Assembly: GCA_032622095.1 (NCBI GenBank)
Contig: CP136067.1
Span: forward strand, 127,695,030-127,759,029
DNA from: Siphonodentalium dalli
Taxonomy: Eukaryota > Mollusca > Scaphopoda > Gadilida > Siphonodentaliidae
Direction of reading: 5' to 3'
Length of the DNA: 64,000 nucleotides
In this document: piece by piece, positions 54,528-64,000 of the stretch
How positions within the stretch are numbered: the first letter of the stretch is position 1
Layout: every line of letters starts with the position of its first letter
Notes under the pieces: generated by a model
What the model was told of the DNA's origin: nothing
What the model saw: only the letters and a program-made list of their open reading frames with translations
Database searches by the model: none
Program-made: the position numbers and the translations under genes

Positions 54528-57011
54528 ATGCCTATTTATGATATCAGGTCAAAATATTTTATGAAGGGTAATCAGTCCTCAATGGGATGTAGTTCAGAAT
54601 GTTCTGTTTTACATCAAAGCCTCGTCATGCATAGCACGACATGTCCCATTTTTAACGCGAGTGACAAATACAATCATGGCAAAGTGGATGATAGTGGATG
54701 CGCAACCGACTGTCAGTTAATCTCATGTCATAATCTTGTCAGTGAAAATAGAGTCACCTCCACTAGTATGTTAAACGGACACTTTCTGTTGAGTGTGTTA
54801 ACATTAAACGTGTGCGGATTAGAAAAGAGACTTCAGTATAAAGAATTTGTCGATTTGATATCGAATTATGACATCCTGTGTTTCTCTGAAACAAAGGCGT
54901 TCTTTGAAGATAGCATATCCATTCCAGGGTTTGAGATCTGTATTAAAAAAGGAAAAAAAATTGGAAGCGGAACCCGGTCGGGTGGAATTTTGATAGCGGC
55001 CAAATCTGGAATACATAAATACATTGTTCCTCACGCAACTGAGAGTAATATCGTGGCCTGGGTCCGAGTAGACATGAAATCTAAAAATCAGGAAGGACTC
55101 CTAATTGGTACCGTATATATACCCCCTACCGGAACACGTTATTGCAACTACGACTGGGTTTTTGATATCGAAGGCGATGTCCGCAAATTGAAGAGGGAAA
55201 GCGACCTGTTACTTTTGTCTGGGGATTTTAACGCCAGAATCAACAATGTGAATGATCTCAACCCCGATCATGACCCGGGTGATTTATGCCATATATTTAA
55301 GAATAATAGCATATGTGATAATATGAATTCTGTTATAACATGTATGAATGAAAATTATGTTATGGGTGATAATTCCGATATTAGTAAGACGTTGCAGGTT
55401 CCAAATAGAGTATCGCAGGACAAAGGTAAGGTGAGTGCCTATGGATACAAACTAATATCAATGTGTAAATCCATGAACCTAATTACTCTGAACGGAAGAT
55501 GTGGTGAAGACAGAAATGTGGGGAAGTTTACTTCCTCAGACCGCACAGTGATAGACTACGCGTTGGGAACTAAGCGTCTCTTCAGTATGGTAGAACATTT
55601 TCGAGTCGATGACCACTGTCCCTTATTCTCCGATATACATGGTGCGCTACATCTGGTTTTGAATTTAAAGACACCAATGGTGTCTCGAGAGAGCGATGCT
55701 GATGACATACCCATATCGGTATACAATGATGCCAGAATAAAACGGTGGGACCCACAGAAGGGGACATATTTCTCTAGCAATATTGACCGCAATATGATTA
55801 AAGATATTCTTTATGTGTTCGACACTTTAGAAAGGGAGGACGCCAATGTCACCCAGTCAGATGTCGACGAACTTTGTGGACATGTAGTATGTTCATTAAA
55901 GTCAGCGGCCAATCGCACACTGGGAACCTATCGGCCGAAATATAATAAGCGGGGAAAAGTGCACCAAAACAAGTCTTGGTTCGATGATGAATGCCGAGAA
56001 ACAATAAATTGCTTCAATGGTATCAAGCATGAATACGATTTGAACAAATCTGATTATAACAAGGCAATGTTGAAAGACGCCAGTTTAAAATACAGACACG
56101 TGATGGATAGAAAAATCAAACAAGCACGTGAGTCTGAAATAGCCGAGCTCAGGGAATTATGTAAGAATTCGGGGAAGTCATTCTGGGACAAACTCGACTC
56201 AATGTGCGCTGATAAGCAGCCCAAAAAGAGGCAAACGAAAATAAATATTGAAATCGTTGGAGAATATTTTAAGACTCTAAATGATCAAATAGACGACTCT
56301 GATATTTGTGATATTGTAGATATGGAGTTCGACGAGAACGACGAGTCATATCTAAATAACCCCATATCGGAGGAAGAAATTTATAGTGCCATAGGGAAGC
56401 TGAAAAACCGCAAGGCCGGCGGTACTGATCAAATAATTAACGAATATATTAAGGCTTCAGTAAATGAGAAGATGCCCATATACGTTCGTCTTTTCAACCT
56501 GATCCTAAATAGCGGATTATTTCCCCAAGATTGGGCAGTTGGTCTAATACAGCCCATTTATAAGGGTTCGGGTGATCCAAATATGCCGGACTCTTACCGA
56601 GGTATCACACTTTTGAGCTGTTTAGCAAAACTATTTACCTCCGTTTTAAATAACCGATTAACCTCATTTGCAGAGGATGTTGATTTAATAAGTAAGTCAC
56701 AAACCGGATTTCGCAAAAGCCACTCTACTGTTGATAATATATTTATACTACATGCATTGATAAATATATATCTTCAGAGCGGACGGAAACTATACTGTAC
56801 GTTTATTGATTTCCGCAAAGCTTTTGATACTGTTTGGAGAGATGCGCTATGGCTCAATCTGTTGAGATCAGATATAAACGGTAAGATTATGCGGGTAATA
56901 CGAAGCAGGTATACGAATATTAAATTATGCGTGAAAAATTGTAACTCACAATCAGAATTTTTCGTGAGCAAGGTAGGTTTATGTCACCTTTCTTATTTTC
57001 ACTATTCGTGA
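54528..57011 (+). pseudogene. LINE ORF2, endonuclease and RT palm part (827 codons)
   Basis: The AP endonuclease domain (about residues 88-375) shows LTLNVCGL (Asn), CFSETK (Glu), GTVYIPP, SGDFNARI, TVIDYAL and DDHCPLFSD (Asp-His): the full catalytic set. The RT domain starts near residue 620 with KLKNRKAGGTDQI. It continues with SYRGITLLSCLAKLF and QTGFRKSHSTVDNI, and reaches the motif A segment CTFIDFRKAFDTVW (about 758-770). The frame then runs out of register near 56975, just where the conserved R-Q-G motif should be, and ends at 57011. The first 85 residues are unassigned and Ser/Cys-rich. The predicted start is uncertain. It would nick target DNA and prime reverse transcription if intact. 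Confidence 0.88.
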
Positions 57012-57958
57012 ACGATTTACAGTGCTTTTTGAATGATTGTGTTATAGACAACCTGAATTTTATAAACGAAACATATTTTGAGCATTTAGGATGTTACATC
57101 GATATACTGTGCCTATTATATGCGGACGACACTGTCATTTTATCGGATTCAGAGGATAATATGAACCGCGCACTTTTAGCCTTCGCTGATTACGCTGAAG
57201 CTTGGCAACTTGAGGTGAACATTAATAAGACCAAAACAATCATCTTCGCGAACAAGTTACCAAGAAATTTTCCTGTGTTCACATACAGAGGGCAGGAAAT
57301 ACAAATTGTAAAAGAATTCAGATATCTTGGGATTCAATTTTTCTACAATGGGAGATTTTGTCAGTCCATAAAGAGTACCACAAATACTGCGACAAATGCA
57401 ATGTATGGTTTATTGAACAAAATTCGCAAAATCAAGTTACCTATCGATATTTCGCTGAAACTATTCGATTGTATGATTCTGCCAATTATGCTATACGGAA
57501 GTGAGGTCTGGTGTTTCGAAAGAATACAGGCCCTAGAGACGCTCCACCTTAAGTTTTGTAAAATTATAACGTCAATGAAATCGAGTACACCTAACTATAT
57601 GGTATATGCAGAACTTGGAAGGCACCCGATATCAATAGAAATAAAATATAGAGCACTATCGTATTGGTCAAAGCTAGTGAGTCATGATGGGTCAGAACTA
57701 GCAAAGAACATATTTCTTTTATTGAGGTATGTACATGAAGACAATATCGTATTAAAAGACAAGATCAAATGGATTAGCTTTGTGGAAGGGATTCTTCACG
57801 AAGTAAACATGGACCACATTTGGTCAAGTCAATCATCGCTAAGCGGAACAGCGTTAAGATACATAAAAAGTCAACTGATTGAAAATTATGAACGTAATCT
57901 TTTTGACAGTCTGAAGTCGTCCTCATCTACCAGAGCAATATTACTACAGCAACATTAA
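56981..57958 (+). pseudogene. LINE ORF2, RT active-site and thumb part (second frame)
   Basis: The frame begins with MSPFLFSLFVNDL (the block following the missing R-Q-G motif). It carries the catalytic YADD in LLYADDTVIL (about codon 46), NINKTKTIIF, EFRYLGIQF, LFDCMILPIMLYGSEVW and HLKFCKIITSMKSSTPNYMVY. These are the usual RT motif C and thumb/connection blocks of APE-type LINEs. The Met at 56981 is internal to the original protein and not a real start. The stop at 57956-57958 results from a second frameshift before the zinc-knuckle tail. Confidence 0.88.
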
Positions 57959-57971
57959 CGACTCGATAAAA

Positions 57972-58310
57972 ATGAATCGATATCTAGTATATTTGCCAGC
58001 CCATTTATCTAACTTCTTACTGAAAATACGAACATCAAACCATAAATTACCAGTTGAAAATAATAGATGGACGAAAGGAAAAGATAATAATGATTTAAAC
58101 TGTGTTTTGTGCAGCAATAGCCCATGTGATGAATACCATTTTATGATCATATGCCAAGAGCTAAAAAACTTACGTGAATTATATATTCCAAAATATTATT
58201 GGGATAAACCAAACCGAAATAAATTCCATGGACTACTTTCTCTTGAAAACATGAGCGTTCTGAAAAGACTGAGCATATTTATTAAATTGGCATTGAACAA
58301 GATTTCTTAA
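57972..58310 (+). pseudogene. LINE ORF2, C-terminal zinc-knuckle tail (third frame)
   Basis: It contains LLKIRTSNHKLPVE and then CVLCSNSPCDEYHFMIIC (Cys-x2-Cys-x8-His-x4-Cys), followed by a YYWDKPNRNKFHGLL segment. The tail is conserved in three other copies in the window. Its likely role is nucleic-acid binding. The start codon is internal to the original ORF. Confidence 0.8.
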
Positions 58311-58638
58311 ATATAATATTATATACACAGATGAAATATATATACATGTCTGTTTGTATGTGTATATATATATATATGTGTGTGTGTAATGCGACACATC
58401 CATAAATTGGCTATAAATTGGGAATTGCATACTTATGCAAGGTAATTGTTAATGAATCTTATGTATAAGTGCTGTGTAGAGTTATTGTATTATGGTGGAT
58501 TTGTTACGAAAATATGATAATGATAATTGTTAACGTATAAATTGTTTGTATAAACTGTTTCTGTGTATGTATGTATATATATGTTTTGGCTATGTTCCAA
58601 CTTAAATGTTGGCTTTTCAAATAAACAATCAATCAATA

Positions 58639-60189
58639 AATTTGAACTAAGTTGGTTTAAATCCATTTTGAAGAGGAATATATCCTTTACAACATATCCA
58701 AAATCGGCTTTGAGCAAACTTTTTTACAGATATTTTGAAAATGCCCATTTTTCGACCTTGTGAAGTAGGTTTTTCTACAATATCCCCCATCCCCCCAGAA
58801 CGCATTAATCCTCCATCCGATATTTACCAGTTTGTTTGAAATTAGATTATAGGGGCGAATAGAGTTACAAGGACACAAAATAATGCAATCGCGGCGATGA
58901 AATGGCTGTCAAAATGGCCGCAACTCCAATCCATGCTACGACATATAATCGAAAATACACATTAGTAATTTACAAGTATGTTGTTATATATTTTTAAGGG
59001 TAAACATATAATTAAAACAGATATATCGGAATGATTTATCGATCACTGTGCACAACGCACGTTAACCCAATGATTTACGTTCGAGTTTTCTGCTTTGAAT
59101 GCATCCAACAGTCGGGCCAAAAACAGTTATTTCGGGCAAGCAACACATGGAGTAATATTTCGTCACACAGTTCGTGGTAGTTTCATTTGGAATGCTGATT
59201 AATTATTGAATCTAACGCAGAAACTGAAGTGCAAACCCCTTGCTGTGTAAATACTAGTTACATTTCCGGAATTTTCAACACTCTCTATGATAATAAACCA
59301 TACGCGTATGTCGTAATGCTGATTATACTGTAAAGAAACACTAATCTTTTCAACAGAATAATACCCTATCTCACTAGATCGAAGATACTGTACATCGTAC
59401 ATTTTATTTGATACTAATTTTCATGCTGCTTCCAAACCAGTTTCTTAGTAGACAATTTTCAGTAAATTTCAGTTGCAGAATAATGTATTGAATTAAAGGG
59501 ACCTAAGGCACTCGATCGTATTGGGTAAATGCGAAAACAAAATAAAAAATCTGTAAAACATCACAACTAAGAAGAACATGGAGAAATAGATAATCTTTGT
59601 TCTTATATTCATTATTGATAGCTTCTCCAATAACGAAATGTTGCGTGTTGAAATGATCGTTATGTTAAAAAAACCCTGTTACAATTATTTGTCAACCACA
59701 TACATCGATAATCGTGTAAGTATAATTAGTAAGCCAAATTAATGTAATCAGAATATGATTTTCAGAATATATTTTGAATTTTCCCAATGTTCATCATCAA
59801 ATTTGTATTAAACTTTGTTATCTCATTGGAATAATTGTGCTTTTAACGCTAATTTCAACACAACGGTAATATTTGCATAACAATAATTTTGACAGGCGAA
59901 ATATCTCTATTGGAGGGTTATTAATAATGAAAATATGAAGAGAGTCTATCGGCAGCCAATATAAAAAAAAATTAATTAAAAATGAATAGCAGATTGTTTA
60001 ATTAATTGCATGCCCCAAGCATTCAATATGGATATAAAATTAAACAGATTGGAAAATTCCAACAAAAGTGGTCCAAAATTAATGGTATTTCCCGAATGTT
60101 CATAACTTCGGTCTGGTTCAAGGGGGTGCAGTAGGATATTACAACGAAAACACTCTAGCCGTGCACTTCCCTGCCATGGACTCGAACCT
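58639..60189. other. Intronic DNA without a recognisable gene
   Basis: Contains the dispersed repeat at 59195-59500 shared with 21620-21990 and an ATGGCTGTCAAAATGGCCGC motif near 58900. No coding sequence was found. Confidence 0.4.
59195..59500 (+). repeat. Dispersed repeat shared with 21620-21990
   Basis: The copy has GGAATTTTCAACAC, ACTAATTTTCATGCTGCT and CCAAACCAGTTTC in the order of the copy next to the PAN exon. Here it lies about 1 kb before the last WSC exon. Confidence 0.6.
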
Positions 60190-60455
60190 TTTCAATGCAA
60201 CTATTGTTACCATACGGTAGGCATACGTACCAAATTTGAGTCGGATGGGTCGAGGTCCAGAACTTTTAGTCGGATATGAGCGAGGTCAAGGTCAAGATCA
60301 AGGACACGGTCGCACGTGAAATTTGGCCAGTCCATATTGTTCCCGGGATCAAAGTAGGCCTACATACCAAATTTGAGTTGGATCGGTCGAGCAGTTTTCG
60401 AGTTTAACACACACATACATACATACATACATACATACATACAGAATTTCTAAAA
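60190..60455 (+). mobile_element. RTE-like 3' end with CATA microsatellite tail
   Basis: Two ACCAAATTTGAGT(C/T)GGAT blocks, GAGGTCAAGGTCAAGATCAAG, a TTGGCCAGTCCATA block, GGTCGAGCAGTTTTCGAG and finally a run of ACAT tetramers (60410-60441). The layout parallels the element at 2142-2352 but the sequence is a different subfamily. It ends about 100 bp before the WSC exon acceptor. Confidence 0.65.
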
Positions 60456-60559
60456 TACATAATAGGTAATATGTATAACTGATGATAGGACCTACTTAAT
60501 AAATAAACTGTTAATGTTGTGAGATATATTTTTCAGCACTTTCATATCACTATTTCCAG

Positions 60560-60726
60560 GCCATAAGTATGCTGCGGTTCAGTCAGCGATAGGCTGTCGT
60601 TGTGGGCCAACGTACGGAGCACATGGACAACTCTCCGAGGGTTCTTGTTCGAGTGGCTGTTCTGGAAATGGTGTCTATAAGTGTGGGGCATATTCCAAAA
60701 ACAGCATTTACGGAACTGGCCTATGA
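60560..60726 (+). CDS. WSC-domain exon, C-terminal half, likely last coding exon
   Basis: Acceptor CACTATTTCCAG ends at 60559. Read in phase 1, the exon gives HKYAAVQSAIGCRCGPTYGA, then EGSCSSGCSGNGVYKCGAYS and a short end with TGA at 60724-60726. The CRCG, SCSSGCSGN and KCG motifs are the last five conserved cysteines of a WSC domain. With the three in 48362-48487 they make the full set of eight. The intron between them is about 12 kb. No GT donor follows the domain, so the stop is taken as real. The downstream region lacks a clear AATAAA within 100 bp. If so, the protein ends right after this WSC module. Confidence 0.85.
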
Positions 60727-61029
60727 ATATATTTTATATTTTACAATATTTGAATTAGTAAAATATATATGCATGAACGTGGCTAGAGGGAATACGTCGG
60801 GTGTGTCCACCAGTGTTTGCACTGAATCAGAAAACCGTTGTGGGGGGGGGACTTGGATCATTCTCGATATTTTTCGAACCATTTAAAAAAGCCTTTTGCA
60901 ATTATATGTTTGACCAAAGTAAATCCGATGGATGTAATATATTGTGTTTAAATGATATTATAGCATGACTTTATATAATAATATATCTAAATGGGTTGAT
61001 TTTGTTTTGATGCATATATATTTTACTAA

Positions 61030-61636
61030 TTCAGTGTGTGTGGAATGGCACCGGAATACATCACAGATCTATTGATTGAACATAAGCCACTAAAAGACTT
61101 GAGATCATCTGTTAATTGGAATTTTCACAAGAATCGCGTCCATATCAGACCGTACGATCAGTTATGCCGGACCCACACTGTGAAATGCACAGCCGATATA
61201 ACTGAGGGCAGAAGTGTTTGTCGATGACTCCAAGCGGCAACTAAAAACAAATTATTCGTGGAACATTTTGGCGCAGAAGTGGCAAAGAAAGACCTCAAAT
61301 AATTACTCGTTTATCGCACTTGTTACTTCATCAAACTCGTTTCAACCTTCAGTCTACAATATTTGTTCTGTTTTTGTTTCTTTTATTATTATTTTTTATT
61401 TATGTTTTTAATCGGAGCAAGTTTAGACCCTATATTATACGTTGTTAATAGCATTCTGATAGTATAGTAGTGTTTTATCACCTGACCTTACTCATTTTAA
61501 CTTTCATTCTTTAATTTAGATTGTGCTGCTTGTATATATGTATTGTTTTACCATATTCCATGTTGTATTATAATTGTAAGCGTTTTGGAGCATGTTAATG
61601 TATTTACGCTATAAAAAATAAATTATTATTATTTTC
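61030..61636 (+). pseudogene. 5'-truncated LINE relic (CR1/L2-like tail)
   Basis: MAPEYITDLLIEHKPLKDLR followed by SS matches the common LINE C-terminal block A-P-x-Y-L-x-x-L-L ... L-R-S-S that precedes the F-x-x-x-x-P-x-x-W-N segment. Thereafter the frame decays. The segment ends with GCTATAAAAAATAAATTATT and ATT repeats (to 61636), a tail style of CR1/L2-type elements. It lies just downstream of the last WSC exon. Confidence 0.55.
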
Positions 61637-62811
61637 TAAGCAGTATTAATGTTATATGTTTTTTTGGACATCGAATAATTATTTTCACAATTTTCAATTT
61701 ATTTTGGGAGTTTGATCGTCCAGTCGCACGGCAGATGTATTAGTCTTACATGTACGCATATTCAGGGACGTTCATATGGGGTTCCAACTGTGGGTGAGAC
61801 CATACAATTTCCAACTATATAGAATTTGGTCTAATAACATTTCCAACAAATTAGGATTTGGTTTTGAGTAATGCAAAATTACAATATTGTCTTAATGGCC
61901 TAATAATTTAGGCTTCTATATGTTCTTTTTAAGAGTATGGACTCTGTAAATAAAGACACTTGTATCAAGAATGCCATAGCATTGATCCATGTTTTATGAA
62001 TTGAGTACCGGTACACTGTGCATGCAGTACATTATATTAATCAGAATATGGTTGAGGAACGAATATGAGTTACATGTATTCAAATTCCAAGGAGTCACAA
62101 GTTATAACTCACACAATGGTAGCAAGTGTACATTGTGAATGATTGTCATATTGTTAAAACTGTCCACAGAAAGATGTGGAAGTTTGGCATTACTAATAGT
62201 CTAGTGACCATGAATCTATGGTTGGAAAAACATACGAATCTATGGTTGGTAAAACATACCAGTCTGAACTTGAAGGGAATGCTTTGTTTTCAATTTCATA
62301 TATATGTTCAGTTAATGCGCATTACTGGAATTTATTTACTCAAATACACAGCTATTAACATCAACAGGCATTTCTGTACAAACTAAATTACAACTGATAC
62401 AATACCATTATGCCATGCAGTTTGATACTGCCTCATGGGCATGAATCCCCATGGCCCAGCACTGGCAGTAGCGGCAGTAGTAAAAGGGTAAAATTGTAAA
62501 CACAGAAGAAAAGAAAAACACTTTCCCTTAATCATTCATTATTTTCAAAAACATTAGCTCGTACATTGCACTCAATAACGCAGAATTGAAACAGTTCCTT
62601 TATTGAAATGCAGGAAATTTGGCTTATTTGGTAAATTTGACGTATAGAATCGTACGAGTAAACGATCTCTCTTGTTATTCGCTGTACATGTATAAATAGT
62701 ACAAAACACATTTCGCAATTTGTTCAAACCTGTAGTTATCAATATATAATCATTACCTACATATCGATGATAATCAAGCGTACCAGACCGATGCACACGG
62801 CTACGGGCAAG
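61637..62811. other. No gene seen
   Basis: Short open frames only. A small direct repeat (AATCTATGGTTGG(A/T)AAAACATAC) occurs twice at about 62212-62262. Confidence 0.4.
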
Positions 62812-63590
62812 AGACCAGGACACACCGGGCTGACCATGGTTGTTCGGCTCAGTGTGAGAAAATTTTGAAAACTGTACAAGAAAATCGCAAATCCTAGCAT
62901 CTAGACTGTCCTCAACTGAAGCTTTCCTATAGTGTTGGAAATTTCAAACCTCATACTCCCCATCAGGTTGGAAAATTCAGTCCACAAGTTTGACCAAATG
63001 TAGTATAATATTGTTTTGTTAAAATAATTATCAGTTTTGGATTGGCCACGGGGGAGGGAGAATGACACACCGGGCCGACCATGGTTCGGCCCGGTGTGCG
63101 AAACTTTTGAAATCTGAACAAGAAAATTGCAAAATCCTAGCATCTAGACTATAGCCTCAAGCCTTCCTAGAGTTGGAAATTTCAAACCTGACACCCCAAC
63201 TTAGGTTGGGAAATTTCCAACTGATGACAATTCCAATGACAATGTTGACCAAATGTATGCCACTATTGTTTTCTTAAATTAGCTAGCAGTTTTTGACTGG
63301 CCACGGAGAGGGACCAGGGCACAAGCTTTCCAAGTGTTGGAAATTTCAAACCTGTCACCCCCCCTAAGGTTGGAAAATTTCCAACTGATGACCATTTTAG
63401 TCAAAAATGTTGACAGAAAAAAGGAAAATATACAAATATTGGTCCAAAAACAATTAATTTCCCTAATAAATTGTTTGAAAATCAAACTACAAGAACATTT
63501 TAAACCTATTATTGGTGTTAAATTTCCAACTAATGTTTTGGCAGGTATGAAATTTCCAACTGTTGAAAATTTTGACCCCCCCCCCACCTG
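62812..63590 (+). repeat. Three tandem units, about 245-bp period
   Basis: Units start near 62812, 63056 and 63306. Shared blocks are GACACACCGGGC(T/C)GACCATGG, CAAGAAAAT(C/T)GCAAA, ATCCTAGCATCTAGACT, GTTGGAAATTTCAAACCT and TTGACCAAATGTA. The third unit lacks its 5' part and ends at a C run (63577-63587). Open frames on both strands across it are not recognised. Confidence 0.75.
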
Positions 63591-63720
63591 TTGCCACGTC
63601 TCTGAACTCGCATCAAAGTCTTGCATGTACGTCTATCCAACACAACTCGCATTATGTACAGTCTTAAATGTACGCCTATTCATCATAACATTTACAAAAC
63701 ATCAACCAAAATTATCTTAT

Positions 63721-64000
63721 CTTGATGGACTAATTGCGATTAAAAACGTACTCGGTATTTGTGTATTTGAACCATGGAACGAAGATCGACAATTTTGACC
63801 AGATTATTATTCTGCGTGCTATTTCGTGCACTATTCAGACCTCTATTTCAATAGAAATTAGAACAGGCATTTGCATACTTGGATGGACTAAATGTGACCA
63901 GAAACGTACTCGGTATTTGCGTGCTTGAACCATGTAACGAAGATCGACAATTTTGACCAGATTATTATTCTACGAGCTATTTCATGCACTATTCATACCT
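63721..64000 (+). repeat. Tandem duplication, about 158-bp period, running off the window
   Basis: CTT(G)GATGGACTAA, AACGTACTCGGTATTTG, AACGAAGATCGACAATTTTG and ACCAGATTATTATTCT recur from 63721 and from 63878 with few differences. The second unit is cut by the window end. Confidence 0.8.

Larger units (their letters stand above)
54528..58638 (+). mobile_element. Nearly complete non-LTR retrotransposon (LINE) with APE endonuclease, RT and CCHC tail
   Basis: The order is endonuclease, reverse transcriptase, C-terminal zinc knuckle, then a 3' UTR of about 330 bp with TATA/TGTG runs and the tail AATAAACAATCAATCAATAAA (by 58638). At least two frameshifts (about 56975 and 57955) break what was probably a single ORF2. 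No ORF1 is recognised. The RT and endonuclease motifs fit the broad APE-type LINE group (Jockey/I/CR1/L2 side); the clade cannot be fixed without a tree. Relatives in the window are 14056-15387, 39617-40111 and 50004-50526. It lies in the WSC intron in sense orientation. Confidence 0.9.

Overview
The window looks like nuclear DNA of an animal, most likely a lophotrochozoan and plausibly a mollusc. It is AT-rich and intron-bearing, with GT-AG splice sites and secreted-protein domain exons (PAN/apple and WSC). It also carries many 5'-truncated LINE tails, a tRNA-derived SINE and many long hairpin elements. There is no operon structure, no rRNA and no free-standing tRNA gene. The species is inferred; no sequence could be searched.

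Only two host-gene loci can be supported. (1) On the minus strand, 21339-21039 is a first coding exon. It encodes a signal peptide and a PAN/apple-like domain and ends in a good 5' splice site. (2) On the plus strand, 48362-48487 and 60560-60726 encode the two halves of one WSC domain with all eight cysteines. They are separated by a roughly 12 kb phase-1 intron full of transposons. Everything else that can be recognised is mobile or repetitive DNA, or relics of it.

Layout: 0-5 kb holds inverted repeats, a 145-bp hairpin and a head-to-tail series of RTE-like 3' ends with internal 122-bp repeats. 5-10 kb holds hairpins, a MITE with 108-bp terminal inverted repeats and CAT microsatellites. 14-15.4 kb is a decayed LINE. 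17.8-20.6 kb is a tandem array of about 42 units. 20.6-21.4 kb holds a broken PAN exon and then the intact one. 22-29 kb holds LINE fragments, a CpG-rich duplicated repeat, a Tx1/L1-like fragment and a LINE tail with a 53-bp target duplication. 30-31 kb holds foldback elements. 30.94-43.66 kb is bounded by matching 14-bp inverted ends and an identical 8-bp direct repeat, as in a hAT element, and contains many nested repeats. 44.5-47.1 kb is a nested inverted-repeat element. 48.5-49.8 kb is an 835-bp palindrome plus a third copy. 54.5-58.6 kb is a nearly full endonuclease/reverse-transcriptase LINE with frameshifts. 60-64 kb holds the last WSC exon, a LINE relic and tandem duplications.

The most unusual signal is the 17.8-20.6 kb array. 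Its unit is homologous to the 3' end of the PAN exon plus its 5' splice site. A partly deleted exon copy sits between the array and the intact exon, so source, intermediate and amplified product appear side by side.
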